Positions 16,248 through 21,430 of a DNA stretch of 27,133 nt are shown here, piece after piece; position 1 is the first letter of the stretch, and every line of letters starts with the position of its first letter. The DNA is from Mobilitalea sp. (GTDB lineage Bacteria > Bacillota_A > Clostridia > Lachnospirales > Lachnospiraceae). The notes below the pieces were generated by a model. It was not told the origin of the DNA and ran no database searches. It saw only the letters and a list, made by a program, of their open reading frames with translations. The position numbers and the translations under genes are program-made. The stretch lies in NCBI GenBank assembly GCA_029974875.1, contig JARKQP010000768.1, positions 1 to 27,133 of the forward strand. Direction: 5' to 3'.

Positions 16248-16876
16248 CCGCTATCACCACCTCCATTAAGTATTTTTTCCCAACCGGCATTATAGAAGCA
16301 GCTCAATCGCCAAATGTGCTTTATTGCCTCTTCTTTCGGCATGTTGTGGATGACCACTTCAAAAACACCTGAATAAAAAGCATAGGAAAGAATATGCGCC
16401 AAATCCGATGTCAAGCGGCCTGATGATATTGCGTCGTTCCCGCTTTTTTCAATATAGCGCAACGTTGTATCAGTGTCTATATCTACAAGAGTATGCATAA
16501 AGCTCTGATGCATACTTGTTTCGCCGCTTATAAGCAGAATCTTAAATTCATCAAAGTGGTCGTAAATATAGTCCAATATTGCAAAGACCCTGCCTTGGGG
16601 ATCATAGTGCAATTGTTTTTTTTGTTGTTCTGATGGCAAGGCTGAAAATTCTCCCAGCGCCGCCCGCATCATTTCACAAAAGCCGTCTGCCACTGGTTGT
16701 ACAACGGCATGGTACAGGCTTTCTTTATCTTGATACCGATAGAAAATAGAGCTCTTGCTGGAACCGGCTTTTTCAGCAATCGCCCGCAAAGACGCATTCT
16801 CATAACCGTTGGTTAAGAACTCCTCCTTCGCGCACTCCAGAAGCTTTTCAGTCACTCCCTCTATCATCTTTGCCAA
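16232..16876 (-). CDS. TetR family transcriptional regulator
   Basis: The 214-residue regulator has an N-terminal helix-turn-helix of TetR type (LLECAKEEFLTNGYENASL, AIAEKAGSSKSSIFYRYQDK, residues about 13-52) and a helical ligand-binding C-terminal domain with no recognisable ligand pocket signature. TTG 16876 is chosen because GGAGG lies 8 nt upstream. The frame is open to 16891, but that start would sit on the ribosome site itself. It is the first gene of the leftward module and overlaps the KTR gene. Its own promoter carries a palindromic operator that overlaps the -10 region, so it probably represses itself and perhaps the KTR-ECF-ABC genes downstream. The inducer is unknown. Confidence 0.9.
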   Translation of the reverse strand: MAKMIEGVTEKLLECAKEEFLTNGYENASLRAIAEKAGSSKSSIFYRYQDKESLYHAVVQPVADGFCEMMRAALGEFSALPSEQQKKQLHYDPQGRVFAILDYIYDHFDEFKILLISGETSMHQSFMHTLVDIDTDTTLRYIEKSGNDAISSGRLTSDLAHILSYAFYSGVFEVVIHNMPKEEAIKHIWRLSCFYNAGWEKILNGGGDSGWPDG

Positions 16877-16894
16877 TTTGGTCACCTCCAAGCA

Positions 16895-16927
16895 TTTAGA
16901 CCATAGGTCTAAACCGATGGTCTAAAT
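16895..16927. promoter_or_regulatory. TetR operator
   Basis: TTTAGACC-ATA-GGTCTAAA (16895-16913) is a perfect 8-bp inverted repeat. A third GGTCTAAA half (16919-16926) follows, exactly 13 bp after the second half-site. Read on the minus strand, the third half also forms an imperfect overlapping palindrome with the middle half. The array overlaps the -10 and start of transcription of the tetR promoter, which suggests cooperative autorepression by two dimers. Confidence 0.8.
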
Positions 16928-16954
16928 ATAACATATTAACGGGCTGGCTGTCAA
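16926..16954 (-). promoter_or_regulatory. Promoter of the tetR-led module
   Basis: On the minus strand TTGACA (16954-16949) and TTATAT (16931-16926) are 17 bp apart. This is the only consensus promoter I see for the leftward seven-gene module. Confidence 0.75.
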
Positions 16955-17091
16955 GGGAATTTAAAAAAGTAGATTAGCTGTAAAGATAGGTGACTTTAGT
17001 ATACCTACGTCATTCCAATCTTTAAAAGGCAGACGGCGGCTTGAAGGAAAGGTCTTGATATCACCTTGTATCATTGGATATTCTCTATAAC

Positions 17092-17136
17092 AAAAGCTTC
17101 AAAGAGTTCCCATCTGGGAATACTTTGAAGCTTTTT
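17092..17136. terminator. Terminator after the S1-domain gene
   Basis: AAAAGCTTCAAAG (17092-17104) pairs with CTTTGAAGCTTTT, with an inner TTCCCA/TGGGAA, forming a near-perfect 19-bp hairpin. It lies 44 bp beyond the S1 gene stop. The T tract is longer in the plus direction (T6) than in the minus direction (TTTTG), so it may work both ways and insulate the TetR promoter. Confidence 0.8.
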
Positions 17137-17179
17137 TGCAGGCGCCGGATCTATGGTTAGAAACCTGACGTTTAATAGA

Positions 17180-18481
17180 TTATAGCTTAATGTTCTTGAG
17201 CAGGGCAGCAAGTCCGGTTGTGGCTTCCTCTCCTGTGGAATAGGAGGAGGGTGCTCCTTCAACTTCTTCAACCACTTCTGCCTTTTCCTCTACAGCTTTC
17301 ATGCTGAGGCTGATTTTACCGTCCTTTACATCAAGGATTTTTACGGTAACGGTTTCCCCTTCCTTAATTACTTCATTCGGGGATTTGATTCTTCTACCGC
17401 AGATTTGGGAAATGTGCAGAAGCCCTGACAGGCCTTCCCCAATATTAACAAACGCACCGTAGGGCGTAATTTTTTCAACCGTGCCCGTGGTTACTATTCC
17501 TACCTGTAAGCGGGATATTTTGCTCTTGCGTTCCTTGGTTTCCCTGTCACGCTCCACTTCCTTACCGGACAGGACAAGCTTTTTATTTTCAGCATCTGCA
17601 GTTATAACGACCGCATCGATTTCTTTTCCAACCCAGGCCTCCAGATCCTCTACATAGGCCAAGGAAAGCTGGGAGGCAGGGATAAAGCCCCGGACACCGA
17701 GGAGATAGGTAACCACACCGGCGTTTACTGTTTGGGCAATTTTAATGTGGAATATCTTCCTGCTATCCATCGCTTCCTTTAATTGGTCCCAGGCTAAAAT
17801 ATCATCTGCACGCTTCCTTGAAAGCAGGATGTTCCCATGCCCGTCATCCTCCTGGAGAACCGTTGCCGATATCTCTTCCCCGAGGGTAACGTCAGCTTTG
17901 ATGGAAAAGCCGGGATCATTGCTTAATTCCTCCAGCTTAATAATACCTTCCGTATAATATCCCAAATCCAGGATAACCTCAGATTCAGAGATTCCAATTA
18001 CCGTACCGGTTAAAATGTCCCCTTCCTTTATCTTCTTGAAGGAACGTGCGATTTCGTCCTTAAATTCATCCATGGAGGGAACAACTTCCGGGACAGCCTC
18101 GGAAGGAGCTGCTTCTACAGAGGGCTCCTCTGTAGGAACCTTGTCTGTAGGTGCTGCGCCTGTAGAGGCTCCATCCTCAGAAACCTTGTCCGTAGATATT
18201 ACATCTGTGGCGGCTGCGTCTGTAGAAGCCTTGTCCACAGATGCTACGTCCGTAACGGCTGCGTCTGTAGCGGCCTTGTCCACAGATATTACATCTGTAG
18301 CGGCTGCATCTGTAGAAGCCTTGTCCACAGGTGCTACATCCGTAACGGCTGTGTCTGTAGCGGCCTTGTCCACAGATGCTACGTCTGTAACTGTCGCGTC
18401 CGCGGATGTCCCATCCTGATGATCAGGAGTAGTCGTTTGCTGCATCATTTCTTCATCCTTGTTTTTCATCTCTTCACTCAT
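17180..18481 (-). CDS. S1 RNA-binding domain protein with repetitive N terminus
   Basis: The protein has up to 433 residues. Three S1 (OB-fold RNA-binding) domains lie at about 153-224, 241-308 and 326-395. The third is the most canonical (GTVEKITPYGAFVNIGEG ... GLLHISQI). The N terminus is an acidic, low-complexity tail with six 15-residue repeats (residues 31-120) and is likely disordered. It resembles ribosomal protein S1 homologues of Clostridia, which help place mRNA on the ribosome, but could also be a non-ribosomal RNA-binding factor. The start is uncertain: ATG 18481 has a weak site, while the in-frame ATG at codon 12 has AAGGA 7 nt upstream. It follows the alarmone synthetase by 91 bp and may share its transcript. 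Confidence 0.85.
   Translation of the reverse strand: MSEEMKNKDEEMMQQTTTPDHQDGTSADATVTDVASVDKAATDTAVTDVAPVDKASTDAAATDVISVDKAATDAAVTDVASVDKASTDAAATDVISTDKVSEDGASTGAAPTDKVPTEEPSVEAAPSEAVPEVVPSMDEFKDEIARSFKKIKEGDILTGTVIGISESEVILDLGYYTEGIIKLEELSNDPGFSIKADVTLGEEISATVLQEDDGHGNILLSRKRADDILAWDQLKEAMDSRKIFHIKIAQTVNAGVVTYLLGVRGFIPASQLSLAYVEDLEAWVGKEIDAVVITADAENKKLVLSGKEVERDRETKERKSKISRLQVGIVTTGTVEKITPYGAFVNIGEGLSGLLHISQICGRRIKSPNEVIKEGETVTVKILDVKDGKISLSMKAVEEKAEVVEEVEGAPSSYSTGEEATTGLAALLKNIKL
18122..18391 (-). repeat. Six tandem 45-bp in-frame repeats in the S1-protein gene
   Basis: The units encode VTDVASVDKAATDTA-like 15-mers (residues 31-120). Four central units are nearly identical and the last two have drifted. 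The alternation of AVTDVA and AATDVI units indicates duplication of a double unit (90 bp). The number of copies probably varies between strains by replication slippage. Confidence 0.85.
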
Positions 18482-18572
18482 TTTTTTCTCAGGCTGGAAT
18501 TTATCCCTTCCTGCCCTTAACCTCCTTTTGTTTTATCGGCACTCACGGAAAGCTTAGCATTAGCTGTATTGC

Positions 18573-19475
18573 CTATGCCCTGATTCCGAAAATCATTCTT
18601 TTTCTTCCTGACTTTTCCCGGCTGGTTTTTCTCTTACCCTTATTCCCTTCCTTATCTTCCTCAACTGCTTCCTGCCGCTCTGGCACCACCTCTGATATCA
18701 CCTTTTCCTCTGAAAAAGTAAATTCCTGTTGTCCAACTATCTGCTGCCCTAAAGTAATCTCCTCTTCCTCCACAATGGTTCCAAAGGATTCCGTTACAAC
18801 AGACTGGTATGTGGTTGTAATCTGTGCCCGCCCTTCTTCCAGGTGGGCCTTGGTATAATTTTTGATTTCTTCATTTAAGCTTAACATTTTTTGATCCAAA
18901 TATGCAACTATTTCAGAGCATTCCTTTAATTCCTTTTGGATGTTTTCCGGGGCATTGCCCTCAAATTTATAATAGATCTTATGCTCCAGGCTGGCCCAAA
19001 AATCCATTGCAATGGTTCTGATCTGGATCTCAACCTTTGTCTCTATTGTCCGGTCCGAAAGGTAAACCGGTATCGCAATAATCATATGGTAGCTGGTATA
19101 CCCGTTTTCCTTCGGGCACATAATATAATCCTTTACTTTAAGCACCTTAACGTCATTTTGCTTTGCAATCAGATCCGCAATCCGATAAATATCGGAAGTA
19201 AAGGAGCATATAATCCTGATCCCTGCTACGTCGTTCACATATTTTACAATATTCTCAATGGTTAATTCCTTCTGGTTATGCCTCAGCTTCTTTGCAATAC
19301 TCTGGGGAGTCTTGATCCGCGAGGTAATATGTTCAATCGGGTTATACTGATGGGCTGCCTTAAATTCATTATTCAATATCTCAAGCTTCGTATTAACTTC
19401 CTTCAGTGCTGCATCATAGAGAAGAAGAGCCCTGCTCCAGTCCTCTGCCTCATCATAAAACATGGGAAGATCCAT
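18573..19475 (-). CDS. Small alarmone synthetase, RelQ/YjbM-like GTP pyrophosphokinase
   Basis: This 300-residue cytoplasmic enzyme should make (p)ppGpp from ATP and GDP/GTP. Synthetase motifs are in order: HITSRIKTPQSIAKKL (substrate-binding basic segment), VAGIRIICSF, DYIMCPKENGYTSYHMI, and EIQIRTIAMDFWASLEHKIYYK (given as a region, residues about 148-169), which includes the catalytic Glu in EIQIRT. There is no HD hydrolase domain and no TGS/ACT regulatory part, so it is a synthetase-only type. It is longer than typical RelQ (about 210-230) by a charged, Glu/Lys-rich tail from about residue 220 that ends in a basic cluster and is of unknown role. Start: ATG 19475 with a modest AAAGG site. 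It may lead a two-gene unit with the S1 protein. Confidence 0.9.
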   Translation of the reverse strand: MDLPMFYDEAEDWSRALLLYDAALKEVNTKLEILNNEFKAAHQYNPIEHITSRIKTPQSIAKKLRHNQKELTIENIVKYVNDVAGIRIICSFTSDIYRIADLIAKQNDVKVLKVKDYIMCPKENGYTSYHMIIAIPVYLSDRTIETKVEIQIRTIAMDFWASLEHKIYYKFEGNAPENIQKELKECSEIVAYLDQKMLSLNEEIKNYTKAHLEEGRAQITTTYQSVVTESFGTIVEEEEITLGQQIVGQQEFTFSEEKVISEVVPERQEAVEEDKEGNKGKRKTSREKSGRKRMIFGIRA

Positions 19476-19552
19476 TATATCACTACCTTTGTCTTTCTAT
19501 AAACTATCAAAATCATATAATTTTCTGTCTTCTGGTCTTGTTCCACTTGTAC

Positions 19553-19561
19553 ATTATAACA
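19553..19561 (-). promoter_or_regulatory. Extended -10 promoter element for the alarmone synthetase gene
   Basis: TG-T-TATAAT on the minus strand places the start of transcription near 19546, about 70 nt before the ATG. The -35 hexamer is poor, as is common for extended -10 promoters. Confidence 0.55.
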
Positions 19562-19674
19562 TATATTGTAGAAGAATTCTCGTGTTTTCTAATTCTTAAT
19601 CAAAAATTTAGAAATTAACGCGTTAATACAGTAGTTCATAATTTATTCATAAAAACTTAATTTTTGCAAAACAT

Positions 19675-19711
19675 TAAAACCGTCAGGATACTTTTTCTTG
19701 CAAGCTGGCGG
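19675..19711 (-). terminator. Possible terminator after the crcB pair
   Basis: On the minus strand CCGCCAG pairs with CTGACGG (one mismatch) around a loop containing CTTGCAAG, then TTTT. It lies about 65 bp after the second crcB stop. It is weak. Confidence 0.35.
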
Positions 19712-19776
19712 CTGTATTATTTGCATTATTCCAAGGCGTTTTAATAGGTTTTCTTAAAAAGTTTTACCAATCAATC

Positions 19777-20145
19777 TTAGTGCCAAATAATATATAGCTG
19801 GCCTAATGCAAATCCGATAACAAATCCTATAATTCCCACTATAAGGGAGCCAAGGATATTTATAAAAGCATTCAGTTTTTCATTTCCCTGAAAAAGATTG
19901 AAGCTTTCATATATGAAGGTTGAAAACGTAGTATACGCTCCTAAAAAACCGTCTCCTAAAAGGATATATATATTTTTCCCGGTATCAAGGCTTGATAAAA
20001 GGCCTAAAAGAAATGCACCGGTGATATTGATTATAAAGGTTCCTATGGGAAAGGTAGTCTTGGATTTTTGGGATATAAATTTTCCGAGTTGATATCTTGA
20101 AATCCCTCCGAAGATTCCGCCTATACCAACTAGTATTAAGCTCAT
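19777..20145 (-). CDS. crcB: Fluoride channel subunit CrcB/Fluc
   Basis: This 122-residue membrane protein has four hydrophobic helices and the Fluc signatures GGIFGGISRYQLG near the N terminus, TFIINITGAFLLG (pore-lining Asn), and GFLGAYTTFSTF (polar track and the central sodium-site region). It exports toxic fluoride by passive conduction. Its ATG overlaps the stop of the preceding crcB (ATGA), so the two are translationally coupled and should assemble as a heterodimer, as in other Firmicutes with paired crcB genes. Both are expected to be under the upstream fluoride riboswitch. Complete and of normal length. Confidence 0.94.
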   Translation of the reverse strand: MSLILVGIGGIFGGISRYQLGKFISQKSKTTFPIGTFIINITGAFLLGLLSSLDTGKNIYILLGDGFLGAYTTFSTFIYESFNLFQGNEKLNAFINILGSLIVGIIGFVIGFALGQLYIIWH

Positions 20146-20609
20146 TTAATCACATCACTTTCATTTTTAATTAAGCTCTCCACCTCCACTGGACTCGGAG
20201 TATCCAGCTTTAATTTTTTATTTTCTTTAAGCGAGCCGATTTTACGGGCAAGCACAATACCAAAATAAGATGCCCCAAGACCCAGCATGACGGAGACAGT
20301 AATATAAGAAATTGCTGAAAAATAATCACCGTTGCGCATAAGGCTGACCGCTTCCTTACATAATGTTGAGAAGGTAGTATATGCCCCTAAAAAGCCGGTG
20401 GTTATACCAAGCCTGATATCTGCATGAATTTCCCATACTTCAAATGCGATTGTCAAGATAAATGCCATCAAAAAGGTTCCGCTGACATTGATAAACAAAG
20501 TGTTCAAGGGAATATTTTCATGATAATTTTGTATGCGTATTTGTTCAATTGAATATCGCAATATAGCTCCTGCGAAGCCACCACAGCCTAAAAAAATGTA
20601 TTTGCGCAA
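20142..20609 (-). CDS. crcB: Fluoride channel subunit CrcB/Fluc
   Basis: The 155-residue membrane protein has the Fluc motifs GGFAGAILRYSIEQ, TLFINVSGTFLM and GFLGAYTTFSTLCKEA, followed by a soluble charged tail of about 35 residues that the partner lacks. The frame is open to a GTG at 20747, but that codon lies inside the riboswitch terminator. TTG 20609 has a strong AAGGAGG ribosome site 8 nt upstream and gives the family-typical start (M)RKYIFLGCGG. It is the first gene of the fluoride-induced pair and overlaps the second by 4 nt. Confidence 0.93.
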   Translation of the reverse strand: MRKYIFLGCGGFAGAILRYSIEQIRIQNYHENIPLNTLFINVSGTFLMAFILTIAFEVWEIHADIRLGITTGFLGAYTTFSTLCKEAVSLMRNGDYFSAISYITVSVMLGLGASYFGIVLARKIGSLKENKKLKLDTPSPVEVESLIKNESDVIK

Positions 20610-20733
20610 CCTATGCCCCTCCTTAATTGTTGGTTTCTGAACAGTATCAATAATAGTAATCTTTTCAAGCAGTTTATCTTTATATTGACCAAGTCTTGCC
20701 AAAAAGCGGCAATTATAATTAACTTTCTTCAAT

Positions 20734-20821
20734 AAAAAACTGATCACCTCTGTAGTTTTACAGAAGTCATCAGCATTAGATGCATTTTAGGCCAGTGCCT
20801 GGGGAGAACCTCATTCCCGTT
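20734..20821 (-). promoter_or_regulatory. Fluoride riboswitch (crcB motif)
   Basis: The minus-strand leader begins at the predicted transcription start and contains the elements GGGAATGAGG, TTCTCCC, CACTGGCC and TGCTGATGACTTCTGT, which match the crcB-motif aptamer with its conserved GCTGATG segment. The expression platform follows directly. ACTTCTGTA (20767-20759) pairs with TACAGAGGT (20754-20746) and leads into six T (20739-20734). The 3' aptamer strand is shared with the terminator, so fluoride binding should block termination and turn on the two crcB genes. Confidence 0.88.
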
Positions 20822-20827
20822 TGAAGC

Positions 20828-20856
20828 ATTATATAATATTAATCTACAAAAGTCAA
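20828..20856 (-). promoter_or_regulatory. Promoter of the fluoride riboswitch and crcB genes
   Basis: On the minus strand TTGACT (20856-20851), a 17-bp spacer and a perfect TATAAT (20833-20828) are present. The start of transcription near 20821 is directly before the aptamer. Confidence 0.88.
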
Positions 20857-20889
20857 GGATAACTATTTTTATATTTTTTTAAAAATGTA

Positions 20890-20919
20890 TTGACAATATA
20901 TAGAATTCCTAGCTATAAT
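20890..20919 (+). promoter_or_regulatory. Promoter of the ABC-exporter leader
   Basis: Perfect TTGACA (20890-20895) and TATAAT (20914-20919) with an 18-bp spacer. The transcript should begin near 20926, about 500 nt before the first ABC gene. It is divergent from the crcB promoter, with 33 bp between the two -35 boxes. Confidence 0.85.
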
Positions 20920-20954
20920 ATTGGCAGACTATTACAGAAAGTGAGGTAAAACAT

Positions 20955-21053
20955 ATGATTAGCAATAGCAATAGACATCTTGGAATTAATTTTGGAATTA
21001 ATTTAAGAAAATATTTATCCTATGATATTACCTCATGGATTCGTGGAATTTGA
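20955..21053 (+). CDS. Leader peptide, 32 aa, upstream of ABC exporter
   Basis: A short open frame starts with ATG 20955, 8 nt after a GTGAGGT ribosome site and about 30 nt after the predicted transcription start. It encodes 32 residues beginning MISNSNRHLG and ending TSWIRGI. Residues 10-17 repeat GIN(F/L) from a 12-nt tandem repeat. A strong intrinsic terminator follows 77 nt after the stop, and the ABC exporter genes lie beyond it. This layout is that of ribosome-mediated attenuation, as described for bmrB-bmrCD in Bacillus subtilis. The peptide itself does not match one I know. Inference: stalling of the ribosome by a translation inhibitor allows read-through. Confidence 0.68.
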   Translation: MISNSNRHLGINFGINLRKYLSYDITSWIRGI

Positions 21054-21130
21054 TTATTTATTTCATCCATTCCTTAACAACGTTGCAGTAGGGAATGAAG
21101 CATTATAATCATTTTATTTTGACGACTATG

Positions 21131-21160
21131 CCGCGGTATTATCATACCGCGGTTTTTTTT
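21131..21160 (+). terminator. Intrinsic terminator in the ABC-exporter leader (attenuator)
   Basis: CCGCGGTAT (21131-21139) and ATACCGCGG (21144-21152) form a perfect 9-bp GC-rich stem with a 4-nt loop, then eight T (21153-21160). ATTTTGACG before it (21116-21124) and CGTCAAAAT after it (21162-21170) form a further perfect 9-bp outer stem that encloses the whole terminator. It lies between the leader peptide and the ABC genes, with no full gene before it. Confidence 0.92.
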
Positions 21161-21207
21161 GCGTCAAAATGTTGTCTCCGAAGAACTGCTTTTCATATTC
21201 TTCGGGT

Positions 21208-21309
21208 CTTATCCTTTGGGTAAGGTCTTCTAAAGAAGACCTCGGTTTTCTAAAGAAGATCCCAGTTTTCTAAAGAAGACCCCGGTTTTCTTAGAAAGCC
21301 TCGGATAAG
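21208..21309 (+). repeat. Four tandem 20-bp palindromic repeats within a long-range stem
   Basis: Units at 21224, 21244, 21264 and 21284 follow the pattern GGTYTTCTAAAGAAGAYCCC; the first is a perfect hairpin (GGTCTTCT-AA-AGAAGACC) and the fourth has diverged. CTTATCC (21208-21214) and GGATAAG (21303-21309) are complementary and bracket the array. It lies in the untranslated leader between the attenuator and the first ABC gene. Confidence 0.8.
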
Positions 21310-21349
21310 GCGGACAACGGATCTCATGAGGGAACGGAGGGCCATATTC

Positions 21350-21385
21350 ATGCACATAGCAGCCAGCTCCGTAATGACATTATAA
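21350..21385 (+). CDS. Possible second micro-ORF in the ABC leader, 11 aa
   Basis: ATG at 21350 follows GGAGGG by 8 nt and reads MHIAASSVMTL before TAA, 45 nt upstream of the ABC start. The 11-nt string GGGAACGGAGG occurs here (21330-21340) and again as the ribosome site of the ABC gene (21415-21425). It may be a second upstream peptide or a chance frame. Confidence 0.3.
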   Translation: MHIAASSVMTL

Positions 21386-21430
21386 TTTACCAGAGTATCA
21401 ATTGACGGTACGCTGGGAACGGAGGCTTTA

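Larger units (their letters stand above)
19476..19776. other. Intergenic region between crcB and the alarmone synthetase gene
   Basis: The stretch is AT rich. On the minus strand an extended -10 (TGTTATAAT, with TATAAT at 19558-19553) has no good -35, and is the likely promoter of the alarmone synthetase. A weak terminator candidate for the crcB pair is listed separately. Nothing else was seen. Confidence 0.5.

Noticed and set aside
17092..17136. Attachment site at the right border of the transport module
   Set aside because: The palindrome is a terminator hairpin, and no matching direct repeat was found near 9447-9561.
20142..20747. Long form of the first CrcB with a 46-residue N-terminal extension
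   Set aside because: Its GTG start lies inside the riboswitch terminator stem. The TTG at 20609 has an ideal ribosome site and gives the normal Fluc N terminus.
21224..21303. CRISPR array or phage attachment site
   Set aside because: Head-to-tail 20-bp units have no spacers, and no integrase is nearby.
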